Assembly: GCF_040054535.1 (NCBI RefSeq)
Contig: NC_090796.1
Coordinates: forward strand, 4,878,501-4,942,500
Direction: 5' to 3'
Length of the DNA stretch: 64,000 nucleotides
Source of the DNA: Antennarius striatus
Lineage: Eukaryota > Chordata > Actinopteri > Lophiiformes > Antennariidae
The position numbers were made by a program, and so were the translations under genes. Of this stretch, positions 1 through 10,641 are shown piece by piece. The stretch's first letter is position 1. Every line of letters starts with the position of its first letter. The notes below the pieces were generated by a model. The model did not search any database. It saw only the letters and a list, made by a program, of their open reading frames with translations, and was not told the DNA's origin.

Positions 1-2794
1 CAGCAAATCTAAAAAAAGAGAAAGGACAAAAACAATATGGGGGAAAAGAAAGACTTGTTTACCTTTTCATACAATTATGCATGGACAAATAGTCCAACAA
101 TGAATCCAATTCAATTTAAATCTTAAAGTGACATATAGAGGAATTTGAGATTACACCATTTACATTAACATTATTAAAATCGTCTGCGCATTGACTTTAG
201 TCTGGGGAAAATTAGTCTAATTTCATGTCAAAAGCAGCCAAACAGAGTTGCGAAATGAAATTGATCAGAATCCATGTTTTATTGTCTAGATGCAGCCCCA
301 TTTGTGTCATGATTGCAGAATTCAGGCCAAATGTAGACACAGCCTTAGAAAAAAAAATCTCTGAAACCAACATGGACTGGCGCCTCCTTGGACAAAAATA
401 CCTTCCCACATCCTAAACCAGGAAAGGTTAACGGCCAGACACGAGCCTGCTGCCTCTCTACTGTCATTGCAGACAAACATCTGAATTCTAGCGCAGAGCA
501 ATCTCTTGTTCCATTTCTGCTGAGTCTGTTTGGCCTGTCTGTTCCACTTTTGGGAGGGAAACTCCGTGTCAGGGCCAATGTCAACAGCTCTCAGTAGGGA
601 CTGCGTGTCTGCCGGGGCCCAAACTTGGCTGTGGCCACCATGAAAGTCACAGCCTGAAGGAACACTTCCATGGAAAATATGGGGAGCAGCAATTTGTGCT
701 GCCAAACACTGACAGTATTTCAGGTTGAATATTAGTTGTCTTTTACATTTTTCAAATGAAGACACTTTTTGATATAGTATAGTATTTGGTATAGTACTGA
801 CCCAGCGGAGGTAGAATCAACCAGGTGGGCTTTTGTCTTGTTAGAAGAAATCTATAGTGATAAAAAAAATGACTCAACTTACTAATGTGCATTTATACAT
901 AGATGGAAAGAGGAGATGGTATAAAAATGTCATAACCAGCTGGGAGTGGTTGAGGTCATTGATGGTCAGCTCCTAGAGGCTGAACAGAGGGCTGTTCCAA
1001 TTTGCCTTAGTTCCACCAACACTGGTTCTACTGTTAACCCCAACACCAATCATCGACAATCATGTTGTGTTACTCACTCATTGACACAGAAAAATGAAAA
1101 TATTCCAGTCAAATTCAGGCTACTAAAGCAAGATGAAAATTTACCTTTTTTTGGTGCAAACACATCATAATATTAGTTTAGTTAGTTAGGTAGTTACAGC
1201 TAATAAAATCTAAATGGCTGCTGTGATTAATTCATAGATTTGTGCTTTTGTTGAAAATAAAAAAAAACCCCACTGTTTCTTATTTTTCCTATTATCCATG
1301 TAGAAGTGCACATTTAGCAAGTAAACAGCAATAAATACAATTTGTGACCAGTTAGCATCCAAGTTTGAGATAAAAAATTAAGAATCTATCCATGTCTGTT
1401 GGTGAACATTAGGATGAAGTTCTGGTTCTGATTAAAATTTGTGAAGGAAAAAAATTGTGAAGACTACAAAGTATCTGGAGCTGATGGATTTTGTCATCCA
1501 TTATGTTTCATCAACATCTCATGTGCTAGCTTTTCTATCAAAACCTCAGTGTCTTTATGTGTTCCTCCTCCAAGACAATCCATTCTGTCGAAGCCACAAC
1601 TGGTTGGATGGAGGATCTTTTTCATCTCCAAACTCCTAACTAATCATGGTTATTCAGATCTAAAGCAGAACATTGCTTATGCTCATTGAAGCCACTTCTC
1701 TGCCTCCCCAGCCAGATGAACGTCATCATCCAGTTGCGGTCAGACGAAATTCTGCTCCCACAGTGCAAATGGGTTCCTGCTATCACCATTGAGCTGTTAC
1801 AACTGTATGATTATACAGTAGAAGCTGACGATCATCACCCCATTTGCATTATCTCATTTGGAGGCATTTGATAGAATTACCATAGAGTTGCTCTTAAATC
1901 TTTGCTTTCTCCTTTAAATATAACCAAAGTCCCCCATGTTCTTTTTAATCCTCAAACTGCTTCACACACTGGGAGATGCTTAGTAGCTGCCATAGCTCTC
2001 TGCTACCAACCATGAAGTTCTCTGAGGAAATGTCCGGCTATCTGCCTCAACATTTTTGCAGTCTTGCTATTGTCAAACTGCCGTTTGTCGGTACTTCTGT
2101 TGTTATCACAAAAATTGAAGGACTATTTGCTATTGGATACTTTTCAAATTACAGACAGGAATATTAGTGAAGTGTTGGGAAGACTTTAGATTACAATCAT
2201 GACCGATATCATGATGGAAAACTTAGAACTAATTTAAGTTGGAAATAACTCTTTTCTGATTAACTCTGGCTCATTAGCTACCCCCCCCCCCGACAATTTC
2301 AGCATTATTTACTATTTTTGTGTTTCCTCAATTGTTTTACATGACACAAGATTGATAATAATCAGTTTCATGAATCACAGTCATTGCCTTTGGATAGATA
2401 TATTGTTACACCAGTGGGTAGATATGATTTTCTGTTTGTAAAACCCACTCTGTGAAATTACCAATCATGACAAAATTCTGTCTGCACGTTTGGATATTTA
2501 GTATTTATATGTTCAGTGGAAGGCAGTATCTAAAAATAGTTTATATTTCTGTCTGAAGTAAAATTAGTGAAGGAAACCACAAACTGCCTTTTGAAAAAAC
2601 AACATGGCAGTCAGAGACTGCAACATCCTGCGACACCCCTGAATTCAAAACTCATCACCGAGGTGTTCCTGGCCTACATGACCTTTAGCAACTCAAAAAC
2701 ACAAAGTTGGTTGATTCTTACAGTGTTTCATTGACATATTATCCTAGAATAAGAAATCCACACATAAAATCCAGAATTAAAATCTGGGCCTCAC
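1..2794. other. vstm4 intron 2 / no further exon seen
   Basis: This lies downstream of vstm4 exon 2 on the minus strand, so it should be intronic. I looked for the transmembrane and cytoplasmic exons of vstm4 and found no minus-strand frame with a hydrophobic segment bounded by splice sites. The rest of the gene is probably left of the window. A run of C at 2281-2291 is the only low-complexity tract of note. The open frames of 60-147 codons here have no recognisable domain. Confidence 0.5.
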
Positions 2795-3202
2795 CTCTTA
2801 ACTCAGTGGCAGCGGTGCAGTTTGATGAGGCCTTCCAGCGGTCCTGGTGCTTTTTAAACTCCTGCACACGGCACGTGTAGAGCCCCCGGTCCCCCTCGGA
2901 CACATTCAGAATCAGCAGGTCAAAAATCTTTCCTTGCTTCACTACTGTCAACTTCAGTTTGGGCCATGGGAAACTCTTTGTGTAGTTGCCATAAAAACGG
3001 GCCTTCCTCATGTTGACGCGAGCAATGAGGAGTTCGTCCTCTGGCCGTTCGGCGCCTGCTGGCAGGAAGGTCCATTTCACCACTGGCAGAGCAGCATTGC
3101 GGCGCCGCTGGGACACAACGCAGGTCAGTGTGATGTTCTGACCCTCCTGGGCCACTGTGAAGGGGGATGGGGTAATTGTGACGTTGACGGCCAAACACAA
3201 AT
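2795..3202 (-). CDS. vstm4: vstm4 exon 2, Ig V-type domain (partial gene)
   Basis: This exon encodes the extracellular V-set domain of V-set and transmembrane domain-containing protein 4, a type I membrane protein from which the secreted peptide Lv is reported to derive. The 136-codon exon has an acceptor ending TCTACAG and a donor GGTGAGG; both ends are phase 1, as usual for Ig exons. Visible landmarks are the B-strand cysteine (LTCVV), the C-strand tryptophan (VVKWTF), and the F-strand DRGLYTCRVQE motif with its partner cysteine. It also has five N-glycosylation sequons (NVT, NIT, NYT, NVS, NCT). CRVQE and ATELR fit vstm4 rather than other V-set families. It joins exon 1 at a split Asp codon. 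The family call rests on remembered similarity; the Ig fold is certain. Confidence 0.85.
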
Positions 3203-5064
3203 CTGTAGACGAAAAATAATTTTTATTGAATCAGATTTAGTACCAGGATTACTTCAGTTTGTTGATTAACACTTTATCAATTTATAGCAGCCACATATGG
3301 CACACATACAGAAAAAAAAAACCATACAAAACCTCTTGAAATCATCTTGTTGTCTGTATAGTGTCAAGATTTTACACCTGAACTTCTCCCTCTTTGTGCC
3401 AGGTGACTCCACAAACGTTTGACACAAGAAAAAAACAACCTTTTTTTTTCTTCCTTTTTCTGTTATTTAATGTTTTAACATTAACATATAAATATATTTA
3501 ATATCATAAAATATATCAGAAATATGTCGTTTAATGTTCTTCCAAATAAAATCTAGATCCACGGTCTTTTGATAAGGCACTGTTAGGTAGCACTGTACAA
3601 ATCCACGTTCCACTTAAGGTCATGAGACTAAACTAGAGAATTTAAAGTGATCATCATTACAAAGTCAACTTTACTGTTGTTAACATCTTCAATGGATCTT
3701 TAATGGATTTTGTGACCAGTCATTGGAGTCAGTGTTTTAATGCTATGTAAAAATGTGAATAGATTCATCCTTAAGGTCACCCAGTAAATAACAAAATTGA
3801 AATTATTTGCATATCTTATTACATTTTAATGTAATTTTTACCTTGAAAGTCAATATGGTGTTTATCAGAATTACAGGAGAAGGGGTTTTAGGTTTTGTAG
3901 ATATCCTAGTTTTAACAGGACAAGCTTTCCATGAAGCAGCAGCTGACTAAACAGTCTTCACTCAGGGTCCATTTACTCATTTGTTCTGGACTCTTTGGCT
4001 GCATCACAGCCTGTCTTTAACTGCAGACCATGTTAGATGAGCTGTCATAAAACTCAAACATTTGACTCTGGTTTGTCCAAGACTTTTTCAGAGTTCTGTT
4101 CATTGCTACTGTGCAACTCTTTTGCCATGTTTGAAGGGACGTCCTAAAAGCACTCGGTGTGATGTCAAATTTCAAATTTCAAATTTCACGCAGGACATCC
4201 TGTCAATGGATTCAAGACATAATTATATTGTTCGTAGTAGCTAAGAAGTGTCAAATGTTGGGCAGGTATGTAATTTAATGAGTCCAAATCAGAATGTCAC
4301 CTTTACAAATCATAGCTGACTAGAACATACTAGTGCAGAGCGTCTGTACTTAGTTTCTACATAATAAATCAAGTAACTCTGATGAGTAACATCAAAGTCC
4401 CTTTTGTAACACTTACAATATTACACTTAGGTTTAATAAATCATGATATTTATAACAACTGAATCATCTTTATTACGAGTTTATTCAGTAAATATGGTCT
4501 TCAGAGCTCCAGGTTGATCTTTGTATGCCACTTTTATCAGTTATGCTGACAGGTACTGGAGAAAACATATAAAGGTGTAAACTGACAATTTATCACTAGT
4601 CTGTTTCTTTTAATTTTGTGCAGTTTCAAAAGTCCATCATTTCCATGACTAGAATTATTTTTTGCACACAACTCACCTCTTCTTGTTTTTTTGTATTGTT
4701 TTTAGTTGTGTCTTCAATTTGGTTTGATTGACAGTGTTAGCATTGCATGTTTATTCCACGCCCTCTGCCAACATCATCTGTTTTGAATTCACAATAAATA
4801 AATGCAGAGCTCAGTTACAGTGCAAACACATGTATCTTTGATGAAGGTGTTATAACTGAACGGAGGAACAGAACGGAGCTCGAGGGAGTTTGCGCGATGA
4901 CACCATCTCATCTGACAACAGATTCTTCTCCATCTCCATAAACATTGCTGCAGTGTTCCGTCAGATTCTCAGATGTTTTCTGCAGAGTTTCTAACACAAA
5001 TATAGGGAAACAGTTTGTCTCCACCACATCCTCATCAGTGTGAAGCAAACTAAACTTTTCCTAC
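3203..5064 (-). other. vstm4 intron 1
   Basis: A 1.86-kb AT-rich intron between the signal-peptide exon and the Ig exon. It has a GT donor at 5064-5063 and an AG acceptor at 3204-3203, reading on the minus strand. I see no repeat or second gene inside it. Confidence 0.75.
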
Positions 5065-5116
5065 CTCTAAGCAGCACTTGAGTAAGGAAAGTAAGGACCA
5101 CAGAAGAGATCTTCAT
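5065..5116 (-). CDS. vstm4: vstm4 exon 1, signal peptide
   Basis: This 52-bp first coding exon reads MKISSVVLTFLTQVLLR plus one base of the next codon, a short hydrophobic secretion signal. The donor is AGAG|GTAGG. The single leftover G joins AT at the start of exon 2 to make Asp, so phases match. The same frame stays open upstream to 5221, but that extension is a Glu-rich translation of a pyrimidine tract with no signal character, so I place the start at 5116. The polypyrimidine-rich DNA just upstream (5160-5340) is probably promoter or 5' UTR. Confidence 0.75.
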
Positions 5117-5159
5117 TTTCCACCGCTGCAGCCTCCATAAACTCCCAGTGAAATAACTC

Positions 5160-5340
5160 TGACAAAAAGTCACTGGGGTTTCCTCCTCCTCCTTCTCCTC
5201 CTCCTCCCTCTCGTCATTCACGTCCCCCTCCTCCTCCCCCTCTTTTCTTCCTCTTCCTCCTTCCTTTCTCCTCCTCTTACTCCTCCTGCTTCTTCTTCTC
5301 CTTCTTTGTCTTCTTCTTCTTCTAATTCTTCTTGTTTTTC
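5160..5340. repeat. Polypyrimidine (TCC/TTC)-rich tract
   Basis: An almost uninterrupted C/T strand, GA-rich on the strand vstm4 is transcribed from, directly upstream of vstm4 exon 1. Such tracts can form triplex DNA and are common near vertebrate promoters; a promoter role here is inference. Confidence 0.7.
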
Positions 5341-5466
5341 ACAACTAAGGAGTGTAATATGAAACATCAGTTGTTCTGTTTCTACTCAGGACCTCCTTTT
5401 GCCCCTCCTCCCTCCTGTCACGCACAGTGGAAACACATTTGGCTGCCTCACATGTGTGGGTGCACG

Positions 5467-5469
<3 letters not shown>

Positions 5470-5548
<79 letters not shown>
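5470..5548. repeat. (CA)n microsatellite
   Basis: About 39 uninterrupted CA units. Open frames across it on both strands are repeat artefacts. Confidence 0.97.
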
Positions 5549-5550
<2 letters not shown>

Positions 5551-5742
5551 CATGATGAGTAGACAGAAAGAGACAAATGAGCATGTGTGACTGAAGACGC
5601 AACACACACCTCTGCTTTTGGCAAGTGACTAGGAAATGTAACTTCCTGCAATGGAGGAGGGAGAGACTGACGCCGAGCAAATCACTGCTGTCCTCCAGCT
5701 GAGGAGGACAGCAGGAGAAGACCAGAGTCTGGGCTTTATTTG

Positions 5743-5834
<92 letters not shown>

Positions 5835-6466
5835 ACACACACACATGCACACACACACATGCACAGACAAACACACACATGTTGACAAAAGAGAAGGAAG
5901 AGGACAAGGGGGGGAGGTGTGAGCGCTTCTGTTGCAAATATCATCATTTTAAGTCATTAATGGAGTGTAACCTGTTGATAGTTGCGTGTCCTTGTGTAAC
6001 AAAATCCCACAATGAAACTTTATCCAACTGTCTGCCAGCTCAGGATTTTTGGGACATCTTTTTCTGGCTTTTATCAAATCTCAGAGAAAAGTGCTGTGAA
6101 AATCTGGGACACGCTTGATTCACAGATGATGGAATCGATGGCCTGGGGGGGCCCTCATGACTGCTTCTAGTCTAACAAACAAGGCTGCTTCCTGGACAAA
6201 GACGTTCCCACTTCAACAAATCTTGATAACCTTCAAGATCCTGTGAGGGATTTGATACATTAGAGGTCTTAACACAGTGTCCTCACTCACACATACTTCC
6301 TGTTTTTATCTAGTCTGCACAAAATATTTCCTTAATGTTGAATATCAGAAAATATTTTTAAGTCTTTCCTTCCGAGTCCACCTGGTAGTCACGACCAGTG
6401 CATGCCCCAACTTCACTCCTTTCTCTTTGTTTAGTCTCCATTACTCATCCATGTATTTACTATAGG
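5549..6466. other. Intergenic, vstm4 to transposon nest
   Basis: Apart from the second CA tract (5744-5880), I see no gene or recognisable element here. Confidence 0.5.
5744..5880. repeat. (CA)n microsatellite, interrupted
   Basis: A second long CA tract starting 195 bp after the first. It is pure to about 5829, then interrupted by TACACA, ATGCAC and CAGACA units. Long His/Thr or Cys/Val open frames here are not genes. Confidence 0.95.
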
Positions 6467-6621
6467 GGGTTATCCAGTGCAGGCTGGCAGGGGCTTGGAC
6501 AAGTTGTCACTCATCACAGAACCACACATAGTCCAACACTCATGTCATGCATTTGGTGAATTTAGTTACTAATTCACCTACACAGCACGTTTTTGGTGGG
6601 AGAAAGAATGAATGCAGACAC
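6467..6621 (+). mobile_element. Old interspersed repeat, left half (split by Harbinger)
   Basis: This resembles a dispersed fish repeat with the order: ACTCATCACAGA, a CATGCATTTGG/CACCTACACAG region, then CACGTTTTTGGTGGGAGAAAG. Its continuation (a GAGTACATGTAAACTCCACC segment) resumes immediately after the transposon at 10785. Removing 6625-10784 restores the usual order of that repeat. The family name is not assigned; the match is from memory and diverged. Confidence 0.5.
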
Positions 6622-6624
6622 AAT
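6622..6624. repeat. Target-site duplication AAT, left
   Basis: The 3-bp AAT directly before GGGCCC is repeated at 10782-10784 directly after the closing GGGCCC. A 3-bp duplication is the PIF/Harbinger rule. Confidence 0.7.
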
Positions 6625-6985
6625 GGGCCCGTTTCACAAAACCGGTTTAGTGGAAACCTGGGTAACAGGGAAAACCAGGGCTTTCGGTTTCACAAAGGGA
6701 GGTAAGTTAATCCAGACACAGAGGAGTAAACCTAGCTTGTGTCAGGAGGCGAGGTAAAGTAAACCTCTAGGTTTGTTACCATAGTAAGAGACTCTGAAGC
6801 TAGCCTCACGAAGCAGGTTCAGTGGAAACTCTGGGTAAGTTACCCTGAAATCAGGGAAAACCAGAGTTTTCGGTTTCACAAAGGGAAGTAACTTAACCCA
6901 GGGTTAGAGCTGTAACCCTGGCCTGTTTCACGTAGCAAGGTAAACTGAACCTCTGGGTTTGTTACCACAGTAACAGACTCTGAAC
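6625..6985. repeat. Tandemly duplicated left terminal region of Harbinger
   Basis: The terminal block (GGGCCCGTTTCACAAA ... AAACCAGGG ... TTTCGGTTTCACAAAGGGA ... AAACCTCT..GGTTTGTTACCA) occurs about twice in tandem, at 6631-6795 and 6815-6985. The inner copy begins CCTCACGAAGCAGGTT. The right end carries the block once, inverted (10650-10781). The units differ by small indels, so the duplication is not recent. Confidence 0.7.
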
Positions 6986-7298
6986 ATAACCTAGTCAGGA
7001 GCAGAGGCCTGTACCATAAAGCTTGATGAACCTAGCCGGGCTTCCTCTTACTTATCTGGCTTCACTTACCGAGACATCCGGCCTCTGGATTTTCGGTACC
7101 ATAAAGCCGGCTATCAACTCACTAATTCAATTCAGGCTGGTCCACTCTAGATTTGTGGGCGCTCACATAAAAAGAGCGGAGTTTGCTGCATGCGACCAAT
7201 CGCAAACATGCAACAAACTGACCCGAGCCGCATATTTCACAACGAAGGCGCAAACAATAATAATTAATAAATAAGAGCAATACAAATCAATAATCCAG

Positions 7299-7400
7299 GC
7301 AAAAAGCAACACAGTTGCAGCTGCCAAACAGCGCAAGGATCGCTGGCAAAAAATTGCCGACTGTGTTAATGCGGAAGTTAGTGCCATTATAATATTACTT
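7299..7400 (+). pseudogene. Myb/SANT-like Harbinger accessory protein fragment (nested element)
   Basis: In one frame the DNA reads AKSNTVAAAKQRKDRWQKIADCVNA. The W-x-x-I-A-D-x-V-N-A helix pattern is typical of the Myb/SANT-like DNA-binding protein that partners Harbinger transposase and brings it to the nucleus and the transposon ends. No intact start or C-terminal half is visible, and the frame runs into non-coding sequence. A CCAAT box (GCGACCAATCGC, about 7193-7204) lies roughly 100 bp upstream. I treat this as a remnant. Confidence 0.6.
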
Positions 7401-7691
7401 CCCCACTATGACTGCACTTGTATATCTGACTACAGTATCATATGTGTGTTTCATAAATGTATGTCTGTATGACATTTTTTGTTATGACATGTGATTGTAG
7501 CCCCCGCAACTTAATGAATAGCTCTACATACAGTGTTCTTCCCGAGGTTTTTGGCATCGCCAACAGAATACATAAACGTACCTATAAATGAATGAATCAA
7601 TCCATGATTTACTTAAACAAATAATTGATTAATGGCATTTTATCTGTGGCTTGCTTGTAACCCATCCAACGAGGGGTTTAATGACATCATA

Positions 7692-7955
7692 TTAATTACA
7701 AACATCACTAAGAAATATATTAACTGTGGCAAAAAACCTTAGTGCAATGCACACTGTCTGCGGGACTGTCAGCGTGTGGCTGCGGTGCGTTACATTACTG
7801 ACGTAAGGCTCCAGCAGCTGACAGATGTAATGTAACCCATCTTGCCAAAATATGTACCTTTCGTACAGTTCAGGCAATTCGAACGGATTACAGCGATCTC
7901 TAAATATTCTTTTGTGCCTGAGCGCTCTTCGCACAAGCTGTGCACTAAGATCCAT
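7692..7955 (-). pseudogene. HARBI1-like transposase N-terminal fragment (nested element)
   Basis: An 87-codon frame whose residues 13-75 follow the N-terminal layout of Harbinger transposases (HARBI1 family): RRALRHKRIFRDRCNP, then LYERYIFWQDGLHYICQLLEP, then LTVPQTVCIALRFFATV. This precedes the DDE catalytic core, which is absent, so the protein cannot be catalytic. The frame starts at an ATG about 40 bp from the duplicated CCAAT block at 7994-8073, which lies upstream on this strand. It points toward the Myb-like fragment at 7299, giving convergent gene order. Confidence 0.7.
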
Positions 7956-7993
7956 GGGTTCTCATAAAACGGACAGCCCATTTTCCAAGAGAA

Positions 7994-8073
7994 CTGATTG
8001 GTCAGTAGGTGGGGCTGTTATACCTGCTGAGCTCTGATTGGTCAGTAGGTGGGGCTGTTATACCTGCTAAGCT
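7994..8073 (-). promoter_or_regulatory. 40-bp tandem duplication carrying CCAAT boxes
   Basis: Two copies of a 40-bp unit start at 7994 and 8034 (CTGATTGGTCAGTAGGTGGG...). On the minus strand each contains CTGACCAATCAG, a consensus CCAAT box. They lie 40-120 bp upstream of the nested transposase start at 7955, where a promoter would be expected. The promoter role is inference. Confidence 0.5.
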
Positions 8074-8389
8074 CTTATCCTGAATTTATCCTGCTCCGGA
8101 GCAGGTTAGGTGTTCAGCATAGGTTACTGCGTCAACGTAGCCCGATAGAAAGTCAGCCACCTTTATGGTACCGAAAAGCCAGGGTTAAGCCTGAAGTTAT
8201 CTCGCTAAGCCGTAATCCAGCTTTATGGTACAGGCCTCCGGGAGCAGGTTTTATTCCACAAACCCAGGGTTTCCTCTGACTCCGCCCCCTTTCACCATCG
8301 CTCGGGTGGCTTCATTTCCTGGTTCTGTCGGACGGAGAGTCTGACCGAAGTAAGGTTTTTATAAATAACTCCGTATTTCAGAGGTGAAC

Positions 8390-8560
8390 ATGGCATGTCC
8401 ATTTGACGAGGAGCCCCTTGATGGAGTTTACGCATTAAATCACAGAGATTTTAAAAAATTGTTGTATGGCGTTCAGACGTCCAGTCATAGCCCGGCCAGT
8501 TGTCTTTATGATTGGTACCGATTGATTCACGTCCATCCATCACACACATCCACGACCTGA
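8390..8560 (+). pseudogene. Outer Harbinger transposase N-terminus (broken)
   Basis: An ATG at 8390 opens a 56-codon frame beginning MACPFDEEPLDG, the kind of acidic start seen on fish Harbinger transposases. It then drifts into an unrelated tail and stops (TGA at 8558). Downstream, the catalytic block at 8858 is in a separate segment. Either the original gene had an intron here or a deletion occurred. Confidence 0.5.
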
Positions 8561-8857
8561 TCCATCCTCACATCTGCAGCAGTTTTGTGTGTAGGTAGTG
8601 GTCCGGTCAGTTTTTTATTTTATATTTGCATATGGTATTTTGTCTATACAATGTGAGAGATGCTCAGTGCGCCTCGCCTTGAAACTTTTATCCCAATTTT
8701 TCTATTTCCCCGGAGATAAACCCGACAGAATCAGGGGAAGTTCCACAGGATTGCAGGTGAATAATGTAGAAATCTGATAAATGAATTGCAAATGATATTC
8801 TGTTAATGACATTGTGCTCCAACCTCAAAACTGGATTTTTAACTTCAATTTCTTTTA

Positions 8858-8893
8858 GGATTTCCCAACGTTATTGGCTGCACAGATGGTACC
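8858..8893 (+). pseudogene. Outer Harbinger transposase DDE motif block
   Basis: GGATTTCCCAACGTTATTGG opens a frame reading GFPNVIGCTDGT, the segment around the first catalytic aspartate of PIF/Harbinger transposases (usual form FPNVIGCIDGTH). A CTTTTAG acceptor-like sequence precedes it. The next residues (TSPS) diverge at once and no later DDE motif is readable, so the gene is dead. Confidence 0.65.
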
Positions 8894-9495
8894 ACATCCC
8901 CATCAAGGTACTTGTAGACTGAACATTGTTTCAACATGTTCAAGACTGCATTATAAATAAACATCTGTCCAGATCATGTGATGCTGCAGACTACATTTCT
9001 GATGCGGAGCTCTTGGATATATGGTCTTACCCAAGCAGCAGACTGTATTGTGGTCAGTAACCTAAAGATTTGCACAATAATTCACTTGTCTTCATTGTGT
9101 AATCCAGTCTAATGACTCCACTATACATTACAGGAGAGAGCCTGCGACACCTCAGGATGATTCCTGCTATCCAGTATGGCAGAACAGTGCGGACTCCATC
9201 TGCCAGAATCATTTCAGAGTCACCATCACCACCATCACAGCAGGCAATAAAAACATACAATACACATGTCCTGTGGGCATATTTATTTCTGAAAAATACA
9301 AAGTAATTTTTGTATCGTTACAATACTTAACATTCTAATAAGTAACATGATTGACCTGTGACCATCACCCACCTCTAACTTGTGCTCCAGTATTTCTATG
9401 TCTAGATCTGCTCCTAATCTGGAGGTCCTAGTAAACCATTTCTATTTTCTGTACTTTTTTAGAAAGTAAATTCTATAAACTTCTTCAGCAGATTG

Positions 9496-9521
9496 GCACA
9501 CACACACACACACACACACAC
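9496..9521. repeat. Short (CA)n tract inside Harbinger
   Basis: Thirteen CA units within the transposon interior. The surrounding 8,900-10,320 shows no clear coding frame; it should be decayed transposase and spacer. Confidence 0.85.
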
Positions 9522-10377
9522 TCCTACTTGAGTAGGACATTAAAACATAGTTGCATATGCATTCCATAGAATGAACAACTGATGGTCACTGAGTGTCTAT
9601 TTCACAGTGATAGTCTGCAGTTGGGACCCTTCTGCTACTGTCCATTCATGATCTGTTAAAAAAGGATGAGAATTTGTTAATACTTCAGTAGAGGATGAAT
9701 GTCACAGTCTGTATTCCACCAGAATGTGAAGCAATGGGAAGAGAACAATCAGTAACATAAAATATTAGACCACCTATGTTTTCCTCTATTTCTTGTTAAT
9801 TTCTTTTTGTTTTTATTGATTATGAACTCCTGTGTATATCGTTTGACTGAAACAGACATCAAATAAAACTTGGAATACCTTAGAGCGGTTATAAGCAGTA
9901 CAATGCCACAGCCACTGATATAAGAACTAAAGCAGTTTTGGCTATTACTGTATCAAACGAGCTACATGTCAGCTCTTGATTTCAATTCTTAGATAATATA
10001 GGCATGGTGTGAATATCCTTATCAACTGTTTTTGTAATGTGAATATGTCAATTTACTGTTTTATTTACACAACAATAAAACGTCTAATATATTTCCTTAT
10101 TGAACAGAACCTGATATACAGTAGATGAGAGCGTATTTATGTGCGTGAAAAGAGCGTTATTTTGGCGATAAAACAATTGAATAGTCAGACGTCCACTTAA
10201 TACTTATTGTACAATATCAAACACAATCCCTAACGAGATGATGCAGAAGTCTGACCTGTGTGAACGATGTTTTTATACTTCATTCTCAGCTGCTGACGTG
10301 CGCTTCTCCCCCCACTGGATCGCACCTAAATAAAATAAATTAATAAACTATAATTGAAGCAGTTTACTTCCATATTT

Positions 10378-10641
10378 TTACCGTGAGTGCAACGGACTAC
10401 GTTTAAAGTTACGCATCGACTTGAGCAGTAATTCACTCCCACGACATCTCGCTCTTCTTTGCAGCTGCAACGCTGTTCTCTTTCTTCTGAAAATGTCCTT
10501 AAAGTCTTCATATTCATAAATTAAAATCTGTACTCTGACTGCTGTAAAACGCTGCGGAGCGCGTCTCGTCCGTCGTCGACTCGGGGCTCCACTGATGATG
10601 ACTTTTTTTTGAGTTGTCCTGTCTGTTAAACTGCGGGTCAA
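10378..10641 (-). pseudogene. Myb/SANT-like Harbinger accessory protein (outer element, frameshifted)
   Basis: The N-terminal part reads QRFTAVRVQILIYEYEDFKDIF, matching the first helix region of the Myb/SANT-like partner proteins of fish Harbingers. After that the correct reading moves to another frame, where NSVAAAKKSEMSWE, a stop and ITAQVDA can be read. This aligns with NTVAAAKQRKDRWQKIADCVNA of the nested element. One frameshift and one stop therefore inactivate it. It is convergent with the transposase on the plus strand. Confidence 0.65.

Larger units (their letters stand above)
7005..8237 (-). mobile_element. Nested Harbinger-like transposon
   Basis: Inverted termini AGGCCTGTACCATAAAGC (7005-7022) and GCTTTATGGTACAGGCCT (8220-8237) enclose 1.23 kb. 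A second inner pair, TTCGGTACCATAAAG (7094-7108) and its inverse near 8162-8177, repeats the GTACCATAAAG core. Inside are a Myb/SANT-like fragment on plus and a transposase N-terminus on minus, so it is reversed relative to its host. GGAGCAG occurs on both flanks (6998-7004 and 8241-8247), but I cannot define a clean 3-bp target duplication. Confidence 0.72.

Noticed and set aside
322-765. 147-codon minus-strand frame that could be a vstm4 exon
   Set aside because: No transmembrane or vstm4-like sequence, and no matching phase-1 acceptor at its start.
5345-5947. 200-codon minus-strand frame and sister frames rich in Cys/Val or His/Thr
   Set aside because: They are translations of the CA microsatellites; open only because CA repeats contain no stop in any frame.
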